Source: Thereva unica (taxonomy: Eukaryota > Arthropoda > Insecta > Diptera > Therevidae). Taken from it: a stretch of 64,000 nt of DNA. How positions within the stretch are numbered: the first letter of the stretch is position 1; each line of letters starts with the position of its first letter. Positions 49,440 through 60,879 of the stretch are shown in pieces. The notes beneath the pieces are model-generated. The model was not told the origin of the DNA and made no database searches. It saw only the letters and a program-made list of their open reading frames with translations. The translations under genes and the position numbers were made by a program. Location of the stretch: positions 87,057,975 to 87,121,974 of the forward strand of contig OX465285.1 in the NCBI GenBank assembly GCA_949987705.1, read 5' to 3'.

Positions 49440-50120
49440 GTTGTAAGTTTTATAATTCCTGATGTCTGGGACAAAAAGTTCTGAAATTTGGTTAAATTTT
49501 CAACTGCTAATCTTTTCTTTCCGAAAATGGAATTTGCGAAAAATGATGCTGTCGGACGAAAACTTGCATCGTCAATTAAATTACATGTCGTCTGGTCTTT
49601 TAAAAATGCTCATACCTCGTCTATTGCCAATTTTAACTCACATTCTCAACTCCTGTCTCACGGTACCAAAGTTTTCCTCAACTTGAAAGCATGTTTTAAT
49701 CATACGCCTTCCTAAGTGCCCTTCTCCTACCAGTCCTTCCGATTTTCGGCCTATCAGTATACGTCCATTCCTGATACAGCTCCTTGAAAAGCTGATGGCA
49801 ACTCAAATAATGCGTATTGGTCCTCTGGCTTTTGTAAACATCACAGTCTTCAATTACATGCTTCTGCGAAAACTTGCCTCCCACAAGCACCTTTTGTTCT
49901 AACTGGTCTTAAGCTTTTGCAACGATTTTTATCTAATCGCTCTCAAAATGTTAAACTAGGTGGCTAAAGTTCATCAAGTGCCCTACACCACGCTGGAGTC
50001 CCCCAAGGATCCATTCTTGGGCCACTGTTATTCAGCATTTTTACTAACAATATTCTAATATTCATATGTATGCAGACGATATGCAGCTTTTTTTCCTGCT
50101 TGAAGAGATGAAATACATAT
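49440..50120 (+). mobile_element. LINE reverse-transcriptase fragment (jockey/CR1-like), decayed
   Basis: Plus strand blocks: SGLLKMLIPRLLPILTHILN, SPTSPSDFRPISI, LHHAGVPQGSILGPLLFSIF and a VYADDMQLF box. All are standard reverse-transcriptase motifs in order, but spread over several frames with deletions. Confidence 0.82.
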
Positions 50121-50249
50121 GTATGTGTGTGAAAATACTTGCTGTTAACTTCTGTCATGTACCCTACTGGTCGATATTAAATTTGCACCGATTGTGTATG
50201 CCGTTGTGACCACATTTTACCCTACTCGAACTACGTATTGGTCTAAAGC

Positions 50250-50480
50250 CTGGCAATTCCTTTTTTGCGCCCGGTGCAGTATGCCACACTGCGCCCCCAC
50301 CAGCTGCTCATTTTTTGATTACAGCGAAGAACAAAGGGAGAAGACACAAAAATCTGTGGAGTTCGTTTAATATATGAAAACGAATGCAAGGGAACACACT
50401 TTTTTACTTTTTTCGGAAATTGCTTCCAATTGCGCCCGGTGGAAATACACCAATTAAGCCTAAAAAAGCGCCGCCCCTAC
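50250..50480 (+). mobile_element. hAT deletion derivative (about 230 bp)
   Basis: The left part TTTTTTGCGCCCGGTGCAGT and the inner AGCTGCTCATTTTTTGATTA match the left end of the 60880 copy. The right end is AATTGCGCCCGGTGG plus AAAAAGCGCCGCCCCT. Ends are eroded. Confidence 0.7.
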
Positions 50481-50929
50481 ATTTGTCCAATCAAGATCAG
50501 CTTCGCGATCTTGATTTTGTGCTGAGTTTGCTTGCGTTTTAACTTCACCAAACTCTACCGCTCCGCTAGTGCTGTTAAATACTCTAGGATGTTTATCGGT
50601 GTTAGCTGCACTTCCCTAACTATTTCTAGCAGAATTGGCTCCGAAGATCTATAGTACTATACACCCGAATTTCCACAATAGAGGTCTCTATTTTGTTCTC
50701 CAAGCCTTCCTATTTCAAGGAATAATGGATGGTCACTGGACTAGAGTTTCTACTGTAGAATATTCCATAGAAAAAAAACTTCATCTTAACAGCCTTCCTG
50801 CACAAAAAAGGCGCTTTCAACAACTTTAAAACAGAGTCAACCCCAAGTGTTTCTCGCTGAATTAGGGATCTGTAATAGTACAACTAGTACTCATTACAAA
50901 TCAAGAACTATGGCAACTTACCAGAAAAG

Positions 50930-51110
50930 AAAGGATAGCGAATGACATGGATTTACATTGGCCACACCTTCAAGAAGACAATGGAAAACAGTCTGTACAG
51001 TTCCTTTAATATATAAAAAGGAAACCCGAAAACACTTAATCATTTTTTTTTTCGAAGTTTTAATTTTTTTAAATCTCATATACTGAAATTGCACCCGGTG
51101 CAAAAGCGCC
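50930..51110 (+). mobile_element. hAT right-end fragment
   Basis: Ends with CTGAAATTGCACCCGGTGCA and AAAGCGCCGCC, immediately next to the left end of the following copy at 51111. Confidence 0.65.
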
Positions 51111-51759
51111 GCCCAGGGCCGGTGCTTGGTTTTTTTTGCGCCCGGTGCATAATGCTATATTGCGCCCCATCATTTTTGGGTCGCAGTGAAGGACAATGGA
51201 AAGAGGCAATAAATAACAAAGCAAAAGAAAAAAAAATTTTAATAAACCAAGCAAGATCTATTAACTAGTTCACCTTTTTTCATTGCTTTACATTTAGGGG
51301 CTTCGTTCTCCTTACTTCATTCATTTGGCTTTTTATAGCAACTGTTGGAACAAGATTTAAAAGTGCTCCAACAGCGCCCAAAGAATTCAAAAAGTGCCTC
51401 AGAGCAGTATAAATGAATGATAGATTTTCCTCTCACTTAGCGGATTTTTCGAACTTTTTTTGCTTCTCGAAGAGGAAGGTCACTTTATGGGTAATATTTT
51501 TTTCTATTGAGATATTGGATTAAAAAGTACCGGGGGCATTCGCTTGGCCTATTGTACTGCGCGTCTAAACCTCATGGAGCAGTCCTGCCTTTGGTCGAAA
51601 GCGTTCTCGGCTATGCTCCGTGGGCTCCCCAATTCCATTCCGGCCCTCCCTTTCCTTTAGAGAGGTAAGGGCAGAGCGGCGGCGGTCTGGATCTCCTTGT
51701 TGTCCTAGTTGGGAGGTAATTGCCATTCTACCCCTTTTTTTCTGTTTCTGGGGTCACTG
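51111..51759 (+). mobile_element. hAT left half, cut short by the CACTA element or other insertions
   Basis: CAGGGCCGGTGCTTGGTTTT then TTTGCGCCCGGTGCATAATG, nearly the same as the start of the 60880 copy. The inner part near 51355 (GATTTAAAAGTGCTCCAACA) matches 61952 of that copy. After about 51440 the similarity is lost. Its right end may be at 59040-59116. Confidence 0.65.
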
Positions 51760-51769
51760 CACTGCAAAC

Positions 51770-52050
51770 CCCAGAATATTTTTGGCGTGTGAAATTAACA
51801 CACTACACACTTTATAAGCGTGTAAATTCGATTAGCCGTGTTAAAATAATGCACTTTAGCAATATGGTGTGTTAAAATAATGCGGATAAAAAGACATGTG
51901 TGTTAAAATCACACACATCTAGCGTATAATATTTTTTACACGCTAAAGAAATTGCAACGTTTTATCGTTTCACGTCTTAAACGTGTGAAAATCAAACGTT
52001 TTGCATCATTTCACACACTTCACAAAATTAATACACATGAGAGTATTAAT
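51770..52050. repeat. Left subterminal repeats of the CACTA element
   Basis: Many short direct and inverted copies of GTGTGTTAAAAT, ACACGCTAAA and GCGTGTAAAT. Such arrays are the usual transposase binding sites of CACTA elements (family knowledge). Confidence 0.75.
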
Positions 52051-52150
52051 TAAAGGAAAGTTATGACAATTGTACTCAATGACACTAATAAAACCATTTT
52101 TTAATTTTTTTTTTTTATTATAAAAAGGAAATTTTTCACATAATACTTAT

Positions 52151-54802
52151 TTAGCCATAAAATTCATTTCTTTCATGATTCAATAAACATACGTAATTAT
52201 AATATTGAGTTTCAACATAAATTAATGGATGCGGAAATAATATATTATCATAGGCTATTATATTCTTCAGACTTGAAGTAGTTTTTTGTACACAATAAGC
52301 ATTCAGCTTATCATCAAAAAGCAATGTATTTAAATACCAATATATAAAATAAATATTATCAGAGATGACAAAAATTTCTTTGATTTGACCGAATTGCGGT
52401 AAACTATCATCATTGCACTCTAAAAGTATTATAGACTTTGGTTTAAATTCTGTACCATAGATTTCTACTTTAGGTGTACGTAATAATGCAAAATTGTTTC
52501 GACTTTCTTCTGGTATAATAGAATAAAATAAATTGCCATTTGGTAAATTGTTTAATACAACTGTAACACCAGCATAAATTGTATGGCCTTGGTATAAATA
52601 TTTTGTACTTGTACCAGGTAATGATGCCAAATTACCACATAATCTGGCTTGATGCCTGTAGGCACAAGTATATGCCATATTTTTAAAATTTTTGACTACA
52701 GGCACTAAATATTTAAAGTACGCATGTGCATTTTCAAATCGAAAACAAGATTGTTGACGTATTGGGCCTAGTAACCGAATAAACCTTGGTAAATGAAGAA
52801 GAAAATGAATTTTGGGAATTAAACAATTTGGGTATAAAGTAATAAAGTTTCTTATGTAAAGTTCGATCATGAGAACTAATAAATCTATTGAAGTTTCGCT
52901 TATTTCATAAGCTAAACATGTATTTAATATTTGTAATAAGCGTATATGTGAACATAGTCTGTTTTTAATTCCATCATCTATACTATTCTCTACAGAATCT
53001 TTTATCAAAAATGGTAGAAAGTGTGCTAACGTAAACATTTGTGAGGCATTTTGACGAAGTGTACCATTCGGAGCTAAATGCTCCTTTAAAATAACAGCTG
53101 GTATGTCACGTTTGAAATGACCATAATAATTAAAATGAGTTCTCCATAAATTAAAATCTTTAATAGTAAAAACTTCCTTTTCAACAATTAAGTAACACAG
53201 TAGTTGCCTACATGCTACCTGTACAATACCCTCAATCAGAATGTGCATTGCGTCTGGAGGTAAACTTTGTGTAATATCGAAGTCTAAAATATCTAATAAC
53301 GGACTTTTATTATTGACTCCATACCTTTTTTGCCAAAATTTCAGATTTCTTCTAAGAATATTCGGATCATCAAATACTGCCACATAACGACCGTGATCGA
53401 GCTTATTTCTTAAAAAACATTGTCGTTCTGAAAATATATTTTTCCAATCATCCGCAGTTATCATGCAATGACGACAAAAACGATAAGCTGCAACAGATAA
53501 TTTGAATCCTCCTAAGAAAGCAGAGGCTGGCGTATCTCCTGCACAAAATAACAAGGATCCTTTATAGATTTTTTCCTCATTTGCGTTTATTCTAATTGAT
53601 ATGCCTTCTGTTTGAAGTAAATTTATATCTTGAATAAAAGGTTTTAATAACGCTGATAGGGCACCATCCTTATTAAGCCACTCTGTTTTTGTTATTGCTA
53701 ACAATTGAATTCCATTTTTAGAACTCCTAACTCGTGGGTCAATATTTCCAATTGTCCAATAGAACATAGATAGTTTTTGACATTTGGAACTAACCCCTAA
53801 CGGATTTGCCACTCCTAAGTCATCATAGTATAATATTATTGCTAACGAATTCGGATGAGCTTTAAAAAAATCGTTTTCTTTATACACAGTTCCATCCAAA
53901 ACAGTTTTATAAATATTATTCATATTTGTTGTTGAAAACTGGAGATGATTTCTAACATCTTCATTATTCAATAATAATTTCAAATTTTTTAAAAATGGTA
54001 CAACATAAGCACTCCGTTTTATTTCTTCTAACACCGGCTGACCATTTTTCTTCTTGTTCCAAGCTAATTCTCTGTAAATGGTGTGCTCTACTGGTAAAAT
54101 TAATTGAAATTTATCAATTAAAACTTTATCCAACTTCTTTTTGGAATCAATGGATGAAAACAAATATGAAGAAGTATATTCCTCCATAAATAACTTCTGG
54201 ACTATGTGAAGGTCTATCAAATTCGAATGTGGTTCGACCCTTCGTTTCAATTCATTCTATGATGTTAATTAAGAGTTTTTTAAGTAACATTGGAACTATG
54301 TCATAAACAAAATATTACCATAATTATAGATGTGTACATAGAAATTAACTCTTGAACACCTGAAATTATGTTGTCAACTGCTGTCTGTGAGATTTTGCAC
54401 TTTTCTCGAATGTTTAATATGAACTTAGCGGCGTGCAATGAAAGAATTTCTTCTCCTGACATTTGAAATTGATCTGTTTCACTGGAAATAAATTATACAA
54501 AATGCATATGTATATGGAAAAAAACATTAAAACTTGCCTTCTACGATATCATCATTATCATCATCGTTTTGCAAATAAACTTCGGGTCCAACGTTTTCAA
54601 TATTTTGAATTTCATGTTGAGAATGACTTCGCCACAGATGTTGTTGAAATGTCTTCCATTTTTGGAAAGTTACTCCACATCCGTCATGATTGCATTTAAC
54701 CATAAAATTAACGTCCATTCTATGATAACGAACTACATGACGAATTAAATCATCCGATGTACACACAGCAAAACACATTTGACACTTAATTGTATTTTCC
54801 AT
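52151..54802 (-). CDS. CACTA/EnSpm-type transposase
   Basis: Three exons: 54802-54538, 54473-54319 and 54256-52151. The lengths 265, 155 and 2106 join in frame to 841 residues. Intron 1 would use a GC donor (AAG/GCAAGT) and intron 2 a normal GT. Exon 1 gives two zinc-finger-like Cys/His units (CQMCFAVC...H...H; CNHDGCG...H...H). Exon 3 holds the catalytic core: YYDDLGVANPLG near residue 285, CAGDTPASAFLGGF near 381, a CRHC zinc pair near 402, SLPPDAMHILIEG near 475 and FRFENAHAYFK near 648. These are the conserved Asp, Asp and Glu blocks of animal EnSpm/TNP2-like transposases; which Asp is catalytic is not certain. No stop or frameshift. Transcribed away from the second gene. Confidence 0.88.
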
Positions 54803-55529
54803 CTAAGCAAGCTTTGAAGAATTGTATGTAAGAAAATCACACCAAGTAATTTGCACAAGTTTCTAAGAACACTGGAAATTTGTCAACCTAGCGGGAATAA
54901 TAGTGAGCGTTGCAGTCAAGAAAAGGAATACATATATGTAACAAACCTCCCTCGAATATGTACATATATTTTTAACTTCCAAATGCACTGAAGATAGATT
55001 TTAAAATTTCTCTTTTTCTTTTGAGGAATATTTCTATTTCCATGGGCTCGTTTATTGGGGCAATAAAATACATACATATTACAATTCGTTCCCAACAAAG
55101 GCATGGTTAGAACCCTTCCACAGTCACAGCCCTTGTAAGAACAAAATTTTATGGCTGTTTTTGCTCTAAAAAAGTGATGAGTCATTCGTATTTTTTTTTT
55201 TTGTATTCAGTTCATGCACAACCTTCTACATAAGTAAATATAGAAGGTTGTGGTTCATGCATATTTCGGTTTTTTTAACAATGCTTTTGTCTTAGTTTCT
55301 TTGTGATCGAAGCATAATTTCGAAGCATTGGAAAAGTTCATTTTCAGTTCCGCCGTGATATTGAAAAGTTGTTTGTGTCTGAAGTGTCCAGTGTTCAGTT
55401 TCAGTATAAATTCAAAATCTATCAAGTGCTTTTTTTAGTGATTTTATAGTAAAATCAACGTGGTCAAATAGTTAATTTTGCTCATAGCTTCTTATATTTT
55501 AACCTATTGCTCTATGAACTTTTTAAAAG
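54803..55529. promoter_or_regulatory. Divergent promoter region inside the CACTA element
   Basis: 727 bp between the starts of the two element genes. Contains a 13 bp inverted repeat (CACAACCTTCTA...TAGAAGGTTGTG) at about 55215-55252. An 89-codon minus frame at 55185-54916 is Cys/Lys-rich but unrecognised. Promoter role is inferred from layout. Confidence 0.55.
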
Positions 55530-57709
55530 ATGGAGAAAACTATCTTTTGTAAGATTGGCCTGCGATGTAAATCACTTACCTTTCAAAGCAGAAACAATGA
55601 ATGTGATTGTGACGCCGTTCGTCGTTGTCTTGTGGATGCTTGTGCCAAAGACAAAATTCTCAAGGCAATGATGTTTAATAAACATATAATATTGCAACGT
55701 AATCATCCAAGAAGAAATAATTTTTTGTGTGATATCGAAGAAGATGAGGAGATTAAGGACGATGAAGACATTCATGTAATTTTAATAGATATAGAACAAC
55801 CTAATGAAAAAAAGAGCCAACCTGAACCATTAATTATATATGAAGAGCCACCTGAAGAAATACAAACGTCCGGGAAGTTGGAGACATCAGTGGTAAGTTT
55901 ATTAAGTACAAATAGTAAGCACTTCTTTAACAATTCTGTGTGTCAATGAGTTTTACATAATAAACATATTTCTATGTACCATAGATGACAAAAAGTGGCA
56001 TACAATTCAAAGTTAATGAACTCGATTGTATTGATAGCTCGTCTGAAACAGTAATGGGTTTTTTAGACCAGCTAGATGCAAATTATGTTGATCCTAAAAA
56101 TATGTCAATCGCAGCAGATAATGTTAATGAGAGCACAGCTAATAATGAAGCGGAGTTGCTACCGAAAAAACTTGTTAAAAAAAGTACACGTGAAAATTCT
56201 CCTGTACCATCTACAAGTAAAAACTGGAATCCAACATCTGTACCGTATCCTGCACAGCTTCCCAAATTCACTTTAAAGTTACAAACTATTTATGATCAGG
56301 GTGAACTAATTAATTACATGAAAGATTTTATATTTTTTTGGGCAGTGAATCTCGAGCACATTACAAATAATGAGCCATCTAGAAGAGATTATCAAAATTA
56401 TTCGAGAACAATAGTTGATACATATCCTGAAGTTGGTGGCGGTAATCATGGTTATGTGAGCGGATAATTTCTTGTTCATTCATCATAAAAATTACTTTAT
56501 TATTACAATTTATTTAGGGTTTAGTATCTCAACAACTAAGTAGCTGTATACGCAATCGGCGAGCACAATTAAAAAGAAAGTTGGCTGGTCCAGAGAAAAA
56601 GGGGAACGCAATAAGGAAATCAACTTTAGTGTTTCCAAAAATGAAGCATTCACTTTCTGAAAAGGACATGGAAGCAGCAGAAAATGAACTTAAGAAGAAA
56701 AATAATGTGACGGACACTCCACATGTTCGAAGATTGCTTGAGGAGACATTAAAAGCCAGGAGAAATTACATCCACGAGAAAATCAGCAGAATAAGAGAGA
56801 TTGAAGAAAAGTATCCACAATTGATGGAATTCGATCTGGTAAAAATAGTTTCATGTTTTCAATTGTGTTTAGTAATTAATTTGTACGATTTGCACAGATA
56901 AATTATGTATTTTCTTAGTTATTGACAATTATGTTTTTTAAAAGTATAAATTTCTGTAGAGTGATTATAGTAACATATGCAGAAAAGTTATTCGAACAAT
57001 ATCTTTACACAATTGAAATATTTTAATTTATAAGTACATAAACCCAGAATTTTAATTAAAATGTATTTTGCAGATGCTGTATGAATTCGAACTGATTAAA
57101 GAAATAAGAATAGAAACCTTAAGTGGAAATTTGGATTGTATGTTCAAGAAATTAAAAATATTCTATGGCATAAATGATGAATCTGAGGAATCAAAATCTG
57201 CTATTTTATGTAAATTGCAGGAACAGCTTATTAAAAAAAAGGACCGGAGACAATGCGATGAATTGTTTATTGTTCAGCGGGTAAGTTTATGAAAATACGA
57301 AAATTATTTTTTGATACCTTTGTATTAATGTCACTAAACATTATAAATATTTTTAATATTTTTTTTATATATAACTTTCTTAACGTTTTTGCAGGCACTT
57401 TCCTCCACGGATAATTTGATAACAGTAGAAAACGCGTCACCTAGATTAGTTTTGTATTGTTATGAAGGATGTATTGCAACTTCATTTATAGTTGCTGACA
57501 CTGTTAAAGTGAATATAACAAATCCAACCATAAATAGGTGTTTGGTAGGTTTAATTGCTGCATACTTCGCATGGGATACACAATACCCCTCTGCGTATTT
57601 CAATGTTTTGCAATATTTAGAATATGAAATGTTGCAAAAAAAAATGAAGAATACCATGGCAGTGGATAAGTTTATACGTCAAGTAACTAATTTCAAAAAG
57701 CAAAATTAA
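55530..57709 (+). CDS. Second gene of the CACTA element (SAMD3-like accessory protein)
   Basis: Five exons: 55530-55892, 55985-56455, 56518-56838, 57074-57280 and 57395-57709, with GT-AG introns all in phase 0, coding 558 residues. The regular phase and exact joins show selection on the protein. Exon 2 is Ser/Asn-rich then FTLKLQTIYDQGELINYMKD. Exons 2-3 join YPEVGGGNHGY to a basic segment (SSCIRNRRAQLKRKLAG) and a coiled coil ending in YPQLMEFD. Exon 5 ends with a folded segment (CLVGLIAAYFAWDTQYPSAY). This order resembles uncharacterised animal proteins annotated as SAMD3-like, which I believe travel with EnSpm elements. No SAM domain is visible. Function unknown; likely helps transposition. 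AATAAA occurs near 57829. Confidence 0.82.
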
Positions 57710-58076
57710 TATAAGTTGTTTTTCCTTTTTTTTTAAATTAAAGTTGATTTTTTTTTACATGAAGATTAGATAGTTATTACAATCAAATATTATCACATAT
57801 TGAAATAGTATGTTTAATTGGTGCTTTAAATAAAAATATTAAATAATTATTCCGACTTTTTCATGTAATGTTTTATTTTAAAATGTTTTAGTCTAATAGA
57901 AATATTCCTTTTTATAATTATGACGTTTACATACGGGTATATAATAGTGTTGAAGCTCGTTAATATAAATATATATATTTTTTGTTAATTAATAAATAAT
58001 TAGTTTATTACAATGTCAATAAAGAAATACATTTATTTTTATAACCTTGAACTCAACTGTAAACATACACTCTATT

Positions 58077-58408
58077 ATTTCGTTAAAAATGGTTAAGATA
58101 TTAACAACACCTTTATATCGAATGTACAAAAATTAGTTTATTAAAATTAATTTAACAAACAAAGTAAAATAGATGAATGCATTTCGACCGATGTAATCGG
58201 TCATCATCAGCAACACAGCTAGCACTAAAGGTCTATGACTCCTATGGAACTCCATAGACCTTTAGTCCTCGCCGTGTTGCTGATGATGACCGATTACATC
58301 GGTCGAAATGCATTCAACTATTTTACTTTGTTTGTTAAATTAATTTTAATAAACTAATTTTTGTACATTCGATATAAAGTGTTGTTAAGAACCATTTTTA
58401 ACGAAATA
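58077..58408. repeat. 332 bp near-perfect palindrome inside the CACTA right end
   Basis: Arms of about 150 bp. The left arm runs from TTTCGTTAAAAATGGTT through ATATCGAATGTACAAAAATT and GTCTATG; the right arm is its reverse complement with a few changes, around a 30-odd base centre. Each arm holds CTGATGA, a hairpin GACCGATTACATCGGTC and GAAA in a row. It may be a fold-back insertion or part of the element. Confidence 0.88.
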
Positions 58409-58411
58409 TTT

Positions 58412-58620
58412 GGCGTATTTAAAACACACGCATTAAGTGTGTTACATATACACGCTTTTCGCGTGTTGAATTTACACGCTTTCCACCTGTTAAATTTACA
58501 CCCATTTTGTGTGTTAAATTTACACGCTTTTCGCGTGTTAAAAATTAACACGTTTTAAATGTGTAAAAAGTGACTACATGATTTAACACGCGAAATACGT
58601 TTTAAATTCACACACTTGGG
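58412..58620. repeat. Right subterminal repeats of the CACTA element
   Basis: ACACGCTTTTCGCGTGTTAA units repeated with about 36 bp spacing; each is itself a small palindrome (ACACGC...GCGTGT). Counterpart of the left array. Confidence 0.8.
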
Positions 58621-58629
58621 TTTGCAGTG

Positions 58630-59039
58630 TGCTTCCCTGGTTGTTGGAGTGCTCCCTCTATATTTTATGGGAGCTGGTGCTGCTAATTTACCTGCGGGTC
58701 AAGAAATGTTGGGTAGAGGGGCGGCTATCTTCTTAGGTATCCGAGCTGCAGGCCGCCGTCCTGCCTTTGGTCTGTAGGGAAGGAGTACACGAAAGCATCC
58801 TGACAGAGCCTCCATATCAGAATAAGACATTACACAACTCGGTGCGCCCGGTGAGTAGACGAGATCCTTAAACGACAGTGCAAAACCTACCCACTGCCAT
58901 GCAGCCTTCGACAGGACAACTTTACATCTTGGCTTAGTAGGGCCGATCTTATTAGCCCATGCCTTTCAGGGCAGCTTTCAGCGGCCACCACGAGGAGGTT
59001 ATGATCCACAAGTCCGAGAATGAATTTTGAATTTTTTTC
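58630..59039. other. Unassigned flank of the CACTA element
   Basis: GC-richer than its surroundings. GTCCTGCCTTTGGTC near 58758 also occurs near 51575 on the other side of the element, so both flanks may belong to one older repeat. Confidence 0.4.
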
Positions 59040-59120
59040 TTCAAAATCTTATATTGCGCCCCCGTACAATTGCGCCCGGTGCAAGTGCACCATTTGCACC
59101 TATGAAAGCGCAGCCCCTGA
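59040..59120 (+). mobile_element. hAT right-end fragment
   Basis: ATATTGCGCCCCCGTACAAT, GCGCCCGGTGCAAGTGCACC, then CACCTATGAAAGCGCAGCCC. Could be the far end of the copy that begins at 51111. Confidence 0.7.
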
Positions 59121-60455
59121 TTGGGCTCCTCTCTAAAGGCTCGACTACATTGAGCGAGTTTATAAGCTACAGTTTAGAAGAGCTTTTGCGACTGTTTCAC
59201 CAGATATCTTACAGGGGCGCAAACCAGTTTGTGCATCTTTCGCATTTTTTCCTCAGAAATAATTATTTAATAATTCCGCGTTTCCGTACGTTAATTGGTC
59301 ATCCTTTCTTTTGTCTTCTCAGCACAACTTTAAATCAGAATCACCCCGTCCCGTGGAATCGTAATGCATTTTCAAAGTGGCCCGCGATACCATTTTGGGT
59401 TGGCCACCCCTGTTTTAGGAGATCGCAACGATCTTTTTAAACAAAAAACAATTTGCATAACAGCCAGAAGAAAATCTTCTCATTAAAAATGATTTTCGTT
59501 AAATAAATCTTACAACAAGGAAAATAATAACGAAAAAAAAAACTGAGTCACTTGAGTGAATTTTCCGCCTTTTGTGTCCATTCAAGAAAGCGGAAAATGA
59601 TCAGATTAGCAACATTTTAGATGATCATTCGTGGATAGTCGAACAGCTCGATCAGCATTCGCTTCTACATCTTGTGTTGCATAGTATAAATCCGTCCAGT
59701 AAAGTTAGGTCAGAACTTGCTCGAATCGACATAAACGGAGATTGATTAAGACATAAACATTGTAAAATGTTGTTCTACTTGTTTTGTATAAACATACATA
59801 CATACATCCATACAGAGGAGCCCCAAGACAGTTTCCTTCTTTTTAAAAAAACATCGGGATCACTTTTGCGGGGGGATTACCTGCCCAGAGAACGAACAGT
59901 GAAGAAAATTGCCAAGAAAATTCCACTCTAAATTTAAAATTCTTCTTTCCTTTTGATTTTCGAAATGAAAATTGAAATTATTTAAATTTCTTAATTGGCT
60001 TAAAACATATCAAATAAATGTAAAAAAAATTATGTAATTGAGAAAAAAAAAACAATGAAAAAAAAAAAATAAAGAAAATTTAAAAATGGTCCAAGGAACG
60101 TCTTCAAACTGAAGAGAATATTTAGCATACCTTTGCTTACTTTGAATGCGAGTTCGTCCGAGTGAAGTATGCTTGGACACCATTCGGAATTCCTTAGGGT
60201 TCTTTGCTTCCTTCTGGACATGTCTTTAAGTTTTCCAGTCTTGTGGCCCATTGGAAAAATTTCTTCAAGTATGCAAATATTGTGTTTCGACTTCAAATTA
60301 CAGAAAAGAATTCAGAACATTGCTTGTATGGATAGGATTCTATGTAACATACACATATGTATAAATGGAGAAGTATTTGAATGGTTTTTTAGGATTGGGG
60401 GAAAATTGTTAAAAGATAGCAATTTTTTTTTTGTTTATGTAGTGTAGAAATGCTA
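59121..60455. other. Unassigned stretch
   Basis: No recognised gene. A 137-codon plus frame crosses 59027-59440 but starts inside the hAT end and has no domain. Around 59940-60080 it is A-rich. Confidence 0.4.
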
Positions 60456-60824
60456 TCATGATAATAGTTGATACATAACAATTCTTCCGACGTGCGGAGA
60501 GTAGTGAGGGAGATCAAACCTGGACCCATACTCGAGTAATGGTCTGACAAGAGAGATCTTTAACAAAAGGTCAACTTGCAAAAGTTTGCAATCCTCGATA
60601 CTCTTTATGTGACAATACAATTTGATGTCATCAGCGTAAATTAAGAGTCTACAGTGTCTTAGCAAGGCAACAATGTCATCGATTGTTAGAATAAAGAGCA
60701 GGGGACCAAGATGACTTCCTTGAGGAACACCGGATGTCGCTTCAATGATTACTAACTGGTCTATAATTCGATATTTCTTTCTTGCTACCACTCTTATAAA
60801 TAGGAGATTATGAACGAAGTCCAC
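60456..60824 (-). mobile_element. LINE reverse-transcriptase fragment with an internal deletion
   Basis: Minus strand, open for 122 codons: SGVPQGSHLGPLLFILTIDD and RLLIYADDIKLY are catalytic blocks; IKSIEDCKLLQVDL follows, then the text jumps to SLVRPLLEYGSRFDLPHYSP, a block normally about 100 residues further on. So a deletion has joined palm and thumb in frame. It abuts the MITE end at 60826. Confidence 0.87.
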
Positions 60825-60879
60825 CCGAATAAAAATAAAAAATGACCTTACAACGGGCGAACAACGACCGTGATTGAAA

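Larger units (their letters stand above)
51760..58629. mobile_element. CACTA/EnSpm-type DNA transposon, 6.87 kb, apparently complete
   Basis: Terminal inverted repeats: CACTGCAAACCCCAGAA on the left; CACTGCAAACCCAAGTGTG read inward from the right. The dinucleotide TG flanks both ends (51758-51759 and 58630-58631), a possible 2 bp target duplication. Inside: subterminal ACAC/GTGT repeat arrays, a transposase gene on the minus strand and a second gene on the plus strand, transcribed away from a shared 727 bp centre. Neither gene has a stop or shift once introns are removed. An autonomous element is the simplest reading. Confidence 0.9.
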
